The notes beneath the pieces were generated by a model that saw only the letters and a list, made by a program, of their open reading frames with translations, was not told the origin of the DNA and did no database searches. A program made the position numbers and the translations under genes. Shown one piece after another: positions 1 to 7,957 of a DNA stretch of 64,000 nt (within the stretch, counting starts at the first letter, position 1; each line of letters opens with the position of its first letter). The stretch is from Actinocatenispora sp963815125 (GTDB lineage: Bacteria; Actinomycetota; Actinomycetes; Mycobacteriales; Micromonosporaceae), in contig CAWFFM010000005.1 of the NCBI GenBank assembly GCA_963815125.1, positions 186,001-250,000 of the forward strand, in the 5' to 3' direction.

Positions 1-167
1 GACTCCTCCACCGCGCGGTCCGCGTCGGTGACCGGAGTCATGTCCGCCTTCGCGTCCACCCGCAGGTCACGGGCGCGGAAGCGGGACATGGAGATCGCGT
101 CGGCGGCGTCGGCGAGTACGTGGGCCAGGGAGAGGTCGTCACCGTAGTCGTTCCGGGCGCGGGTCAT
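1..167 (-). CDS. hisN: Histidinol-phosphatase HisN-like inositol monophosphatase, N-terminal part only
   Basis: Only the first 55 codons lie in the window; the gene runs off the left edge. The visible residues (DLSLAHVLADAADAIS, SRFRARDLRVDAKAD, then TPVTDADRAVEE) match the N-terminus of the actinobacterial inositol-monophosphatase-type histidinol-phosphate phosphatase, where the VTDADRAVE stretch precedes the first metal-binding acidic residues. The expected reaction is removal of phosphate from L-histidinol phosphate in histidine synthesis. The catalytic motifs lie outside the window, so another IMPase-family member cannot be excluded. It is divergent from the next gene, with about 100 bases between starts. 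Confidence 0.75.
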   Translation of the reverse strand, partial: MTRARNDYGDDLSLAHVLADAADAISMSRFRARDLRVDAKADMTPVTDADRAVEE

Positions 168-269
168 GCGGTCACTCTAGAGGTGCGTGTCCGCCTGCCC
201 GTCGGCGCGCACGGCGCAGGTGGAATCGGGGCGTGCGGTGTCCGGAGACTCCGCTACGGTGTGGAATCG

Positions 270-806
270 ATGAATCCGGAAAGTATCTGCCGGCTGCTGG
301 CCGAGCCCGAACGGTTGAAGGTGTACGCCGCCGTGTCCCTCGGCGCGGCCACACCCAGTGATGTCGCCGCCACAAGTGGCCTGCCCGCCCGGGACGTGGT
401 CCGGTCGCTGACCGCGCTCACCGACGGTGGCCTGATCCATCAGGAGGACGGCCGGTTACGCGCTGACCTGTCCGTCTTCAAGACCGCGGTACGCGCCAAC
501 CTCGGTGTGCCGCAGCCGCAGGAACCGCTGGACCCGGACGCGGAGCGGGACGCCGTCCTGCGCTCGTTCCTGCGGGACGGGCGGTTGACCCAGATTCCGA
601 GCGGCCGACGGAAGCGTCGGATCGTACTGGAGCACCTGGTGACCTGTTTCGAGCCCGGGGTGAAATATCCGGAGCGCGCGGTGGACGCGGTCCTGCGGGC
701 CTGGTACCCGGACTACGCGTCGTTGCGCCGGGGCCTGATCGATGAGGACATGATGTCCCGGGAGCACGGCCTCTACTGGCGCTCCGGCGGCCCGGTCGAC
801 ATCTGA
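270..806 (+). CDS. HTH (ArsR-like) regulator with C-terminal DUF2087 domain
   Basis: A 178-residue protein starting at ATG 270. The N-terminal ~75 residues form a winged helix-turn-helix of the ArsR type (EPERLKVYAAVSLG, then TPSDVAATSGLP and a wing). The C-terminal ~90 residues are DUF2087 (LRSFLRDGRLTQIPSGRRKR, later VKYPERAVDAVLRAWYPDYA and a final DMMSREHGLYWR). This architecture is known in small actinobacterial and firmicute regulators of unknown target. A longer in-frame GTG-started version is possible but its extra 50 residues look non-coding. A TACGGT box lies 9 bases before the ATG, so the mRNA may be nearly leaderless. Confidence 0.8.
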   Translation: MNPESICRLLAEPERLKVYAAVSLGAATPSDVAATSGLPARDVVRSLTALTDGGLIHQEDGRLRADLSVFKTAVRANLGVPQPQEPLDPDAERDAVLRSFLRDGRLTQIPSGRRKRRIVLEHLVTCFEPGVKYPERAVDAVLRAWYPDYASLRRGLIDEDMMSREHGLYWRSGGPVDI

Positions 807-809
807 CAT

Positions 810-847
810 ACATCGGCGCCCCTCCCGAACGGAAGGGGCGCCGATGT
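810..847. terminator. Bidirectional terminator between convergent genes
   Basis: A perfect 14-bp inverted repeat (ACATCGGCGCCCCT at 810-823 and its complement at 834-847) with a 10-base loop. It sits between the stop codons of the DUF2087 regulator (+) and the lysozyme (-), so it can serve both. Confidence 0.85.
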
Positions 848-861
848 GTGCGCGAGGGACT

Positions 862-1605
862 CTAGTCGTGGTTCGTCGCCAGCGCCTGGAGCTGGGTGTA
901 GGCGCCGTTGAACTTGTCCTGGTCGCCGGGGAAGGTGCCGCTGTCGGCGTTCTGCCACATCGTCCAGGTCGCGCTGCCGGCCGGGATCGAGGTCGGCGGG
1001 GTGGACCGGTAGATCGCGATCCAGAACGGGTTGGTGGACGCGAACGCGCTGGAGTTACCGGTGCAGGTGTTCCACCAGTCGAACGTCGTGTAGATCATCG
1101 GGTACTTGTTGTACTTCGCCTTGATGGTGTTGGAGAAGTCGCGGATCCAGCTGACCATCGAGGACTGGGACAGTCCGTAGCAGGTTGCGCCCGAGGGGTT
1201 GTACTCGATGTCCAGCGCGGGCGGCAGGGTCTTGCCGTCGGCCGACCAGCCACCGCCGTGGGAGGCGAAGTAGTTGGCCTGGGTGGCGCCGCTGGAGCTG
1301 TTCGGGTGCGCGAAGTGGTACGCGCCCCGGATCATGCCCACGTTGTAGGAGCCGTTGTACTGCTGGGAGAAGTAGGGGTTGATGTAGCTCGTGCCCTCGG
1401 TGGCCTTGACGTAGGCGAACCGGGCGCCGTTGTTGTACGCGGTCTGCCAGGCGACGTTGCCCTGGTAGCCGGAGACGTCCATACCGTTGACGTACGTCGC
1501 CGCCTGCGCCGGGGTGGCCAGCGAGGCGCCGAGGACCGCTGCGGCCAACGTGGCGAGTGCGGCCAGCGCGGCGCGTCTGACCCGCCGACGGGACAGAACG
1601 GACAT
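862..1605 (-). CDS. Secreted GH25 lysozyme (N-acetylmuramidase)
   Basis: A 247-residue secreted glycoside hydrolase family 25 protein, expected to cut the MurNAc-GlcNAc bond of peptidoglycan outside the cell. The ATG at 1605 is preferred because GGGAGG lies 8 bases upstream. The N-terminus (MSVLSRRRVRRAALAAL then a long Ala/Leu stretch ending TPAQA-A) is a Sec signal peptide with an arginine-rich head. The mature domain shows the GH25 pattern: NGMDVSGYQG at its start, FAYVKATEG, MIRGAYHFAHP, then PALDIEYN carrying the catalytic Asp-x-Glu pair, and IYTTFDWW. Length fits a single catalytic domain with no cell-wall-binding module. Role could be wall remodelling or attack on other bacteria. Confidence 0.92.
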   Translation of the reverse strand: MSVLSRRRVRRAALAALATLAAAVLGASLATPAQAATYVNGMDVSGYQGNVAWQTAYNNGARFAYVKATEGTSYINPYFSQQYNGSYNVGMIRGAYHFAHPNSSSGATQANYFASHGGGWSADGKTLPPALDIEYNPSGATCYGLSQSSMVSWIRDFSNTIKAKYNKYPMIYTTFDWWNTCTGNSSAFASTNPFWIAIYRSTPPTSIPAGSATWTMWQNADSGTFPGDQDKFNGAYTQLQALATNHD

Positions 1606-1754
1606 AGGTAACCTCCCAAACTCTCCAGCCACAACGGGGGATAACAGGCTGGGTTAGGGCACAGGCTTCCACTGTGTGACAGACAACTCAAGACTGTGCG
1701 AAGAAATTTTTCTCAAGGATTACTCAAACTGATTACTTCTGCCTCTGCCGACGG

Positions 1755-2759
1755 TCAGCTCTCGCCGCCCCGGGATGCCAGCAACCTGCGGTAGGAGGCA
1801 AGCCGCGGGCTGCTCCCGCCCCCTGCCGCGACCCACGCGTCCAGACCACAGTCCGGGGACGCCGCGTCGTGTCCGCAGCCCGGCGGACAGTCCGCGGCAC
1901 CCTCGTCGAGGTCGGGGAAGCCGTGCAGCAGGGTCTGCGCCGAGACGTGCGCCAGGCCGAAGGACCGTACGCCCGGGGTGTCCACCAACCAGCCCGGCGC
2001 GCCCTCCAACGGCAGGGCCACCGCACTGGTCGAGGTGTGCCGCCCCCGGCCGATCGCACTGACCCCGCCGACCGCCCGGTCCGCGCCCGGTGCCAGCCGG
2101 TTCACCAACGTCGACTTGCCGACACCGGAATGCCCGACCAGCACCGAGAGCCGGTCGGCCAGCCGGTCCCGCAGCACCGTCAACGGCTCGTCCGGTCGAC
2201 AGGTCACGGAGTCCAGTTCCAGCGCCGCGTAGTAGTCGACCAGTTCGGCGTGGGCACGGTCGGCGGCCGGCAGGTCCGCCTTGGTCAGGCACAGCAGCGG
2301 ATGTACGTCGGCGTCGTACGCGGCGACCAGGCAGCGGTCGATGAAGCCGGAGCGCGGCGGTGGATCCTGCAACGAGCAGACGATCACCAGCTGGTCGGCG
2401 TTGGCCACGATGATCCGCTCGTACCGGTCGTCGTCGTCGGCGGTACGCCGCAGCACCGAGCCGCGCGGTTCGATCCGGACGATCCGGGCCAGGCTGTCCG
2501 GCCCGCCGCCCACATCCCCGACCAGCGCGATCCGGTCACCGACCACCACCGACTTGCGGCCCAGTTCGCGTGCCCGCATCGCGGTCACCGGCCGGTCCGT
2601 ACCATCCAGCATGCAGGTGTAGCGACCCCGGTCCACCGCGATCACGAAGCCCGCCACGGCGTCGGTGTGGCTCGGCCGGATCCGGGTACGCGGTCGGGAC
2701 CGGCGGTTCGGGCGGACCCGTACGTCATCCTCGTCGTACTCGCGGCGCTTGCCCGCCAT
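1755..2759 (-). CDS. rsgA: Ribosome small subunit biogenesis GTPase RsgA
   Basis: A 334-residue circularly permuted GTPase that checks late maturation of the 30S subunit. Order of elements: basic N-terminal tail (residues 1-30), OB-fold, G4 TKAD (159-162), G1 GHSGVGKST (209-217), switch region GRGRHTS (237-243), G3 DTPG (260-263), and a C-terminal zinc site C291, C295, H297, C304. The G4-G1-G3 order is diagnostic. ATG 2759 gives the usual N-terminus MAGKRREYDEDD; an upstream start would add 19 residues with no family match. It is followed downstream by no gene in the same direction and lies 110 bases from aroA, as in many actinobacteria. Confidence 0.96.
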   Translation of the reverse strand: MAGKRREYDEDDVRVRPNRRSRPRTRIRPSHTDAVAGFVIAVDRGRYTCMLDGTDRPVTAMRARELGRKSVVVGDRIALVGDVGGGPDSLARIVRIEPRGSVLRRTADDDDRYERIIVANADQLVIVCSLQDPPPRSGFIDRCLVAAYDADVHPLLCLTKADLPAADRAHAELVDYYAALELDSVTCRPDEPLTVLRDRLADRLSVLVGHSGVGKSTLVNRLAPGADRAVGGVSAIGRGRHTSTSAVALPLEGAPGWLVDTPGVRSFGLAHVSAQTLLHGFPDLDEGAADCPPGCGHDAASPDCGLDAWVAAGGGSSPRLASYRRLLASRGGES

Positions 2760-2869
2760 ACACGCTCCGGCCGTCCGTCCCGGCGAGCGGCGGGTACCGA
2801 CGCCTCCTGCGCACACTAGTGTGCGGCCAGCACGCCCAGTGCCTTATCCGGGGGGCCGGTGCGGGCCGG

Positions 2870-4240
2870 TCAGCCCGACGTCATCGCACTCCAACGTTCC
2901 GGGAAATCGGGCATCGTCTTCGCGGTGCAGGACACGTCGGAGAGCACCACGCCTGGTACGGCCAGCCCGAGCAGCGCGCCGGCATGCGCCAGCCGATGGT
3001 CGGTACGGGTGTCGAAGTGACCGGCGTGCAGCGGTCGTGGGGTCACCACCAGCCCGTCGTCGGTGGTCCGTACCAGCCCGCCCAGCGCGTCGAGCCCGTC
3101 GGCGAGCGCGGCCAGCCGGCGCGACTCCTCGGCGCCCAGCAGCCCGATGCCGCGCAGCCGGGACGGTGCGTCGGCCAACGCGCACAGGGCCACGATGACC
3201 GGTACGAGTTCGCCGAGCGCGGACACGTCCGTGTCGACCGCCCGGACCGTACCGGCACCGGTCACCGTCAGCCCCTCGGTACCCAGCCGGCAGTCGGCGC
3301 CGAACCGGACGAGCAGTTCACGCAGGCGGTCCCCGGACTGGGCGGTACGGGTCGGCCAGCCCGGTACGGTGACCTGCCCGGCGGTGATGAGCGCCGCGGC
3401 CAGGAACGCCGCTGCGCTGGCCAGGTCGGGTTCCACGGTCCAGGCCCGGCCGATGAGCCGCCCCGGTTCGACCTCCCAGACGTTCGGCGTGGTGTCGTCG
3501 ATCCCCGCTCCGGCGGAACGCAGCATCGCCACGGTCAGTTCGATGTGCGGGGTGATCCGCAGTGGTGGTCCCTCGTGGCGTAGCACCACGCCGCGGTCGA
3601 AACCCACTCCGGCGAGCAGCAGTCCGGAGATGAGCTGGCTGGACTCGAATGCGTCGAGCAGCACCTCGCCACCGGGTATCCGGGTCCGACCGTGCACCGT
3701 GACCGGTAGCTGGTCGCCACCGTCGACCTCGACGCCCAGTTGCCGTAGCGCGGTCAGCAGTGGGCGCAGTGAATGCTCGTGCAGGACCGGGTCCCCGTCG
3801 AAGCTGACCGGGCCGTCGGCGAAGCCGGCCACCGGGGGCAGGAACCGCATCGCGGTGCCGGACCGTTCGAGCTCCACCTCCGCGGGGCCGGCCAGTGGGC
3901 GGGGGCGTAGCAGCCACTGCTCATCGTCCACACTGGACACGTGGCAGCCCATGGTGCGCAGCCCACGGGCCAGTACGACGCTGTCGCGCGACTGTGAGGG
4001 ATGCAGCAGCGTGCTCGGCCCGGCCGACATCGCGCCCAGCAGCAGTGCCCTGGCGGTGATCGACTTGGATCCGGGTAGCTGCACGACCGCGTGTACCGGG
4101 GTCGCCGCTGTCGGTGCCGTCCAGGTGGCCCGGCCGGTGGGCGGGGCGCTGCGGGGACCGCGGCGGGCCGGACGCCCGGACCGGGCACCGGCATCTGCTC
4201 CGTCCGGCGTTCCGGTCACCGGGCCGCTGCTCTTGGTCAT
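2870..4240 (-). CDS. aroA: 3-phosphoshikimate 1-carboxyvinyltransferase (EPSP synthase)
   Basis: A 456-residue enzyme of the shikimate pathway that joins phosphoenolpyruvate and shikimate 3-phosphate. Visible family motifs: LPGSKSITARALLLGA at 55-70 (substrate-binding Lys/Ser), RSGTAMRFLPPVAG, and the C-terminal TDHRLAHAGALLGLA followed by SCTAKTMPDFPERW. The first ~45 residues (Arg/Pro/Gly-rich) are an extension not needed by the fold, so the true start could be later. No convincing ribosome-binding site precedes ATG 4240 or 4243; a GTG at 4264 has one too close. It is divergent from the whiB-containing operon across a 450-base gap. Confidence 0.95.
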   Translation of the reverse strand: MTKSSGPVTGTPDGADAGARSGRPARRGPRSAPPTGRATWTAPTAATPVHAVVQLPGSKSITARALLLGAMSAGPSTLLHPSQSRDSVVLARGLRTMGCHVSSVDDEQWLLRPRPLAGPAEVELERSGTAMRFLPPVAGFADGPVSFDGDPVLHEHSLRPLLTALRQLGVEVDGGDQLPVTVHGRTRIPGGEVLLDAFESSQLISGLLLAGVGFDRGVVLRHEGPPLRITPHIELTVAMLRSAGAGIDDTTPNVWEVEPGRLIGRAWTVEPDLASAAAFLAAALITAGQVTVPGWPTRTAQSGDRLRELLVRFGADCRLGTEGLTVTGAGTVRAVDTDVSALGELVPVIVALCALADAPSRLRGIGLLGAEESRRLAALADGLDALGGLVRTTDDGLVVTPRPLHAGHFDTRTDHRLAHAGALLGLAVPGVVLSDVSCTAKTMPDFPERWSAMTSG

Positions 4241-4243
4241 CAT

Positions 4244-4693
4244 CACAGTGTGCCGGAACGGCACCCTTCCATGCGTCTCCGGTCGAGTGTCGGATTACGG
4301 ATAAAGTGTCGGGAAAGGGGCGGACGCGGGCATCAGCTGATACGGCGGTAGCGTCAGCATCGTGTGGACGATACGTGTCGACGCGGACCGGCGGCCGGTC
4401 CGATCGGGCCGGCCCGATCGGGCAGCAGCCCCCGGCCGACCCGCCGCCCGGGGCGTCACGCCTACCCTGTTCGGATGCTCGGACAGCGGTGGCGGACGCG
4501 ATGTCTGCACCGGGACGGAAATCCCCTGCCCACTCGACTATTGAGGTCTTATGTGCGGTTTCCTCCTCAGCAATGATCGAAGGCGCGCCGACAAACCTTG
4601 CGTACGGTCTGTGCCGTGGGGTAAAACACAGCGCCGGGTGGCGTATCCGCCACCGGCCTACATACGACGCCCCACCAGCTCCGGAGGTGGCAC
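4244..4693. other. Divergent intergenic region between aroA and whiB
   Basis: About 450 bases upstream of two divergent genes. No conventional gene is convincing. It holds a possible 48-codon upstream frame (ATG 4551 to TGA 4696, overlapping the whiB start as ATGA, with GAGG 4 bases before its ATG), but its third-position GC is only about 60%, far below neighbouring genes. A TTGCGT (4598-4603), 18-base spacer, TAAAAC (4622-4627) pair could be a weak promoter for whiB. The base composition around 4530-4640 is less GC-rich than the flanks, consistent with a regulatory region. Confidence 0.4.
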
Positions 4694-5035
4694 ATGACCC
4701 GGGCGCGGATGCCCCGCCCGCATGAGGTCGCGGCAGCGTGTCGCGACCCTCGAATGCTCAGGGCTCGGCGCGACCGGCTCGCGGACCTCGCCTGGCGGGC
4801 CCGCGGCCGCTGTCAGGCCGTGGATCCGGAGACATTCTTTCCGGCACCCAGCGAACCCGCCGATGTGGCGCTCGCGTTGTGCCGGTCATGTGAGGTTCAG
4901 GGCGCATGTCTGGCCTGGGCGCTGGATCAAGGTGACTGCAACGGTGTCTGGGGTGGGACCACACCCCGGGAGCGGCGGGCCATGCTGGTGGCATGGCGGC
5001 TGCAGAACGAACCGGAGCCCGAACCCGTCTCCTGA
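4694..5035 (+). CDS. WhiB-family iron-sulfur transcriptional regulator
   Basis: A 113-residue WhiB-like protein. The four cluster-binding cysteines are C40, C63, C66 and C72 (C...CRSCEVQGAC), followed by the beta-turn GVWGG at 84-88 that contacts sigma factor. Two extra cysteines (C16, C82) are present. There is no AT-hook, so it is not a WhiB7 type. GGAGG lies 7 bases before the ATG. Its 3' end overlaps the next gene by 43 bases, so the two are co-translated. WhiB proteins bind [4Fe-4S] and region 4 of the primary sigma factor; the location close to sigR fits a redox-related role, which is inference. Confidence 0.9.
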   Translation: MTRARMPRPHEVAAACRDPRMLRARRDRLADLAWRARGRCQAVDPETFFPAPSEPADVALALCRSCEVQGACLAWALDQGDCNGVWGGTTPRERRAMLVAWRLQNEPEPEPVS

Positions 5036-5640
5036 GCGTCCCGACCTCGCACGGCACGGCCGAGGCCGACCTGACCGTGCCCACCGACCCGCGGGCGCTG
5101 CTGGTGCTCGGGCACGGGGCGGGCGGTGGGGTGGACGCCGTCGACCTGACGGCGGTACGCGACGCTGCCCGTACCGCCCGGGTGGCGCTCGCCCGCGTCA
5201 CCCAGCCCTACCGGGTACTGGGCCGGCGCGCCCCGGCGCCGGCCGGTCATCTCGACGACGCGTTCGACGAGGTGGTACGGGAGCTGCGGCGGGCCGTCGG
5301 TGAGCTGCCACTGATCGTCGGCGGCCGGTCCAGTGGCGCCCGGGTGGCGTGCCGTACCGCTGTGCGTACCGGTGCCGTCGGGGTGCTCGCCCTCGCCTTC
5401 CCGCTGCACCCGCCCGGCCGCCCGGAGAAGTCCCGGCTGTCGGAGCTGCCCACCGACCTGCCGACCCTGGTGGTCAACGGCGACCGCGACCCGTTCGGCG
5501 TGCCGACGCCCACCGGTCCGGTACGGGTGGTGGTCCGCCCCGGTGAGCGGCATGCCCTGAACGTCGACCCGGCCGGCACCGCGGCGGTGGTACTGGACTG
5601 GCTGGTGGAGCACGGCTGGGCGGAGCCCGCCGCAGGGTGA
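4993..5640 (+). CDS. Alpha/beta hydrolase of the KANL3/Tex30 (dienelactone-hydrolase-like) family
   Basis: A 215-residue small alpha/beta hydrolase. The oxyanion region LVLGHGAGGG is at 37-46, the nucleophile elbow GRSSG at 111-115 (Ser113), a late acid in NGDRDPFG (D164 or D166) and the catalytic His in GERHAL (H187). This is the pattern of the KANL3/Tex30 branch, whose substrates are not known. ATG 4993 lies inside the 3' end of the WhiB gene in another frame, giving a 43-base overlap typical of an actinobacterial operon. Function cannot be narrowed from sequence. Confidence 0.82.
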   Translation: MAAAERTGARTRLLSVPTSHGTAEADLTVPTDPRALLVLGHGAGGGVDAVDLTAVRDAARTARVALARVTQPYRVLGRRAPAPAGHLDDAFDEVVRELRRAVGELPLIVGGRSSGARVACRTAVRTGAVGVLALAFPLHPPGRPEKSRLSELPTDLPTLVVNGDRDPFGVPTPTGPVRVVVRPGERHALNVDPAGTAAVVLDWLVEHGWAEPAAG

Positions 5641-5677
5641 AGTGGGCCACCGTACGCCTGTGCCCCCACCCGGCTCC

Positions 5678-5704
5678 GGAATGTCACCGTCCCGGCTCGC
5701 GTTG
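5678..5704 (+). promoter_or_regulatory. SigR-type promoter upstream of sigR (autoregulation)
   Basis: GGAAT at 5678-5682, an 18-base spacer, and GTTG at 5701-5704 match the SigR/SigH promoter consensus GGAAT-N18-GTT exactly. It lies 247 bases before the GTG used for the short SigR form. In Streptomyces coelicolor sigR is driven by such a self-recognised promoter, giving positive feedback after thiol oxidation; the same circuit is inferred here. Confidence 0.85.
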
Positions 5705-5950
5705 CACACGACGTCAGCATCGGGCGCGAGGTCAGAATCGCGCATGGTGCCCGGACCTCCGGAGGGAGCGATCGTGGTGGTAACAGCTCGTAGCGCAAGG
5801 GCCGGAAGTTCCACCCGGCTCCGTAAGCTGCTGGCGGCACCTGACTGGCCGCCGCAGGCGGCGGTGCCCACCACCGGCGTCCCGACCAGCGGCAGTGCCG
5901 GCGAAGGGGGCGTATCCTCGGCCGATATGGCGTCGAGGGGAGACAGGCAC

Positions 5951-6553
5951 GTGACGCGTACCGAGACGCCGGAGCGGAGGCGGGCCCGCTTCGAGCAGGA
6001 TGCGATGCCGTTCGTCGATCAGCTCTATGCGGCTGGCCTGCGCATGACGCGCAACCCGGCCGATGCCGAGGACCTGGTCCAGGAGACCTACCTCAAGGCG
6101 TTCGCCGCTTTCCACCAGTTCCAGCAGGGCACCAACCTGAAGGCCTGGCTGTACCGGATCCTGACCAACACGTACATCAACTCCTACCGGCGCAGGCAGC
6201 GTCAGCCGGTGCAGGCGCCCACCGAGGAGATCACCGACTGGCAGCTGGCCGAGGCCGGCTCGCACTCGTCGGTGGGTCTGCGGTCCGCCGAGACCGAAGC
6301 GCTGGACCGGCTGCCCGACTCGGACGTCAAGGACGCACTGCAGCGTCTCCCCGAGGACTTCCGCCTCGCGGTGTACCTGGCCGACGTGGAGGGGTTCTCG
6401 TACAAGGAGATCGCCGAGATCATGGAAACGCCGATCGGCACGGTGATGTCCCGGCTGCACCGGGGTCGGCGCAACCTGCGCCAGATGCTGGAGACCTACG
6501 CCACCGATCGTGGTTTCTCCCGGACGGCGGCGTCGGCCGGTCAGGAGGTGTGA
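5951..6553 (+). CDS. sigR: Thiol-stress ECF sigma factor SigR (SigH of mycobacteria)
   Basis: A 200-residue sigma factor. Region 2 is seen as LRMTRNPADAEDLVQETY and NLKAWLYRILTN; region 4 as FSYKEIAEIMETP followed by GTVMSRLHRGRRN. The sequence is the SigR/SigH type. GTG 5951 has GGGGAGA about 8 bases upstream. In-frame upstream starts exist: GTG 5774 with a strong GGAGGGAG (5761-5768) would add 59 residues, close to the 55-residue extension of the unstable SigR' isoform described in S. coelicolor. The expected role is transcription of thioredoxin, mycothiol and cysteine genes under disulfide stress, held in check by the adjacent RsrA. Confidence 0.95.
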   Translation: MTRTETPERRRARFEQDAMPFVDQLYAAGLRMTRNPADAEDLVQETYLKAFAAFHQFQQGTNLKAWLYRILTNTYINSYRRRQRQPVQAPTEEITDWQLAEAGSHSSVGLRSAETEALDRLPDSDVKDALQRLPEDFRLAVYLADVEGFSYKEIAEIMETPIGTVMSRLHRGRRNLRQMLETYATDRGFSRTAASAGQEV

Positions 6554-6654
6554 CCGGTGACCGGATCGAGCTGGCTGAACAGCGGGCGTAACGACCGGAC
6601 CGGCCGGTATGAAGGTGCCGTGTCGGCCCTCGTCGAGCGAAGCGGGGTGGACTC

Positions 6655-6939
6655 GTGAGTTGTGGAGACCCGCACGAGACGGACTGCCGTGACGTACTGG
6701 CCGAGGTGTATCTCTACCTGGACCTGGAGTGTCCCGACGAGCAGCGCAGTGTCATCCGTGAGCACCTTGACGAGTGCTCGCCGTGCCTGCGGGAGTTCGG
6801 TATCGAGCAGGAGGTCAAGGCCCTGGTGGCGCGCTGCTGCGGTGGTGAGCACGCGCCGACCGACCTGAAGCAGCGGCTGATGGTGCGGCTGCGTGAACTG
6901 GTCGTGGAGGCCGATACCCGGGAGTTCCTGGCGGACTGA
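6655..6939 (+). CDS. rsrA: Zinc-binding redox anti-sigma factor RsrA
   Basis: A 94-residue ZAS-family anti-sigma factor. It carries C3, C11, the H37-x3-C41-x2-C44 zinc motif (HLDECSPC) and the tandem C61-C62, the same positions as in S. coelicolor RsrA, where oxidation joining C11 to C44 releases zinc and SigR. GTG 6655 follows a GGGGTGG by about 5 bases. It lies 100 bases after sigR on the same strand and is its expected partner. The equivalent of RsrA Cys31 is absent; a cysteine sits at 26. Confidence 0.95.
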   Translation: MSCGDPHETDCRDVLAEVYLYLDLECPDEQRSVIREHLDECSPCLREFGIEQEVKALVARCCGGEHAPTDLKQRLMVRLRELVVEADTREFLAD

Positions 6940-7035
6940 CGGTCCGCCCGCCGCCCGGACCCGGTGCGGCGATGGCACGTCCGGTCCATGACCGTCGTGC
7001 CCGGCGCCCGGTGTGTTCCGGGCGATCGGACGCCA

Positions 7036-7060
7036 GGTCTGGGGGCAGCACCCCCAGGCC
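7036..7060. terminator. Hairpin terminator between rsrA and bL37
   Basis: Inverted repeat GGTCTGGGGG (7036-7045) and CCCCCAGGCC (7051-7060), 10-bp stem with one G-T pair and a 5-base loop, between two convergent genes. Confidence 0.7.
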
Positions 7061-7068
7061 GGCGGAGA

Positions 7069-7143
7069 TCAGGAGTTGGGGCGCTTGCCGTGGTTGGCGG
7101 CGCTCTTCTTCCGTGCCTTCTTCTTGCGTGACTTCTTCGCCAT
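7069..7143 (-). CDS. Small ribosomal protein bL37
   Basis: A 24-residue, strongly basic protein (MAKKSRKKKARKK at the start, NHGKRPNS at the end). This is the actinobacterial ribosomal protein bL37, found in mycobacterial 70S structures and usually missed by gene callers. GGGGAG lies 7 bases before ATG 7143. It is convergent with rsrA and divergent from the biotinyl-domain gene. Confidence 0.9.
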   Translation of the reverse strand: MAKKSRKKKARKKSAANHGKRPNS

Positions 7144-7431
7144 GGAGTCTCCCCTCACATCCAGCTCCCGGGCACCGGCGGCGCCGGGAGCGTACTAACG
7201 CCGTGCCAGGTTACCGGGCCGCCTCTGGTCACCTGGTCGGCGGCTGCCCGATGGCGTACCACCGCCACGCTCGGGGCGTACCGCCGGCGCTGCCGTGCCC
7301 CCGAGGGTGCGGGCAGCACCCCACCGGTGCGGCGGACATGATTGGATACCTGAGTTCTCCGCTGCGTCTGGCCGCGGGAAGGCAGGCTCGGCCCGCGCCG
7401 TGCCGTGACGTGAGAAACCGGGAGGTTCGCG

Positions 7432-7647
7432 ATGGCCGATGAGATTCGTGCCGAGATGGTGGCCAACGTGTGGAAAGTGGTCGCCGCCGCCGGTGACTCG
7501 GTGGATGACGGGGACACTCTGGTCATCCTCGAGTCGATGAAGATGGAGATCCCCGTGGTGGCCGAGTCGCCCGGCGTGGTGCAGAGCATCGCGGTCAACG
7601 AGGGTGACGTGGTCCAGGAGGGCGACCTCATCGCGGTCGTCGAATAG
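7432..7647 (+). CDS. Free-standing biotinyl/lipoyl attachment domain protein (TB7.3-like)
   Basis: A 71-residue protein that is only a biotinyl domain. The attachment motif ESMKME is at 34-39, so Lys37 should carry biotin. The rest has the hammerhead repeat pattern (GDSVDDGDTLVILES and GDVVQEGDLIAVVE). GGGAGG lies 8 bases before the ATG. It is orthologous in context to M. tuberculosis Rv3221c, next to the sigH/anti-sigma genes. Such single domains may act as carrier subunits of acyl-CoA carboxylases; the partner here is unknown. Confidence 0.92.
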   Translation: MADEIRAEMVANVWKVVAAAGDSVDDGDTLVILESMKMEIPVVAESPGVVQSIAVNEGDVVQEGDLIAVVE

Positions 7648-7957
7648 CGCGCAGACCGTCCGGCCGCGTCGAGCGGTACGTCGATCCAGGACCCCCGTCG
7701 TGCATCCGCACGGCGGGGGTCCGGTGTGTCCGGCTGTGGGTCGAGCGGCGCATGCCGGATGTGTGCGGCGCCGGGCGGTGCGCGCTGTGCCCAGCATGGT
7801 GTCCGGTACAGCGGGTAATGAAGCACGACTGCTGCGCGCACAGGCTGCATCGTTTCTGATCGATCCAGCGCAGTACTTGGCAATTCCGCGCGCCATCGTG
7901 CAGAATCGCGCACAGGTACTGGTGTTCGGGGGCCGGCTTTCCCCGGGAGGAGCGATC
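7648..7957 (+). other. Intergenic region with terminator, upstream of the SIS gene
   Basis: 310 bases without a gene. The first part holds a strong terminator (7689-7722). The second part, leading to the SIS-domain gene, contains a run of short imperfect repeats of GCGCGCA/TGCAG type near 7835-7910 and no clear DasR site, although a chitosugar-related isomerase might be expected to have one. No gene is supported. Confidence 0.5.
7689..7722 (+). terminator. Terminator after the biotinyl-domain gene
   Basis: 15-bp stem GGACCCCCGTCGTGC (7689-7703) with its complement at 7708-7722, one G-T wobble, loop of 4 bases, 42 bases past the stop codon. Confidence 0.85.

Noticed and set aside
7648..7957. 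DasR operator expected before the SIS-domain isomerase
   Set aside because: Only a partial ACTGGT-like half-site near 7918 is present; no 16-bp palindrome is seen.
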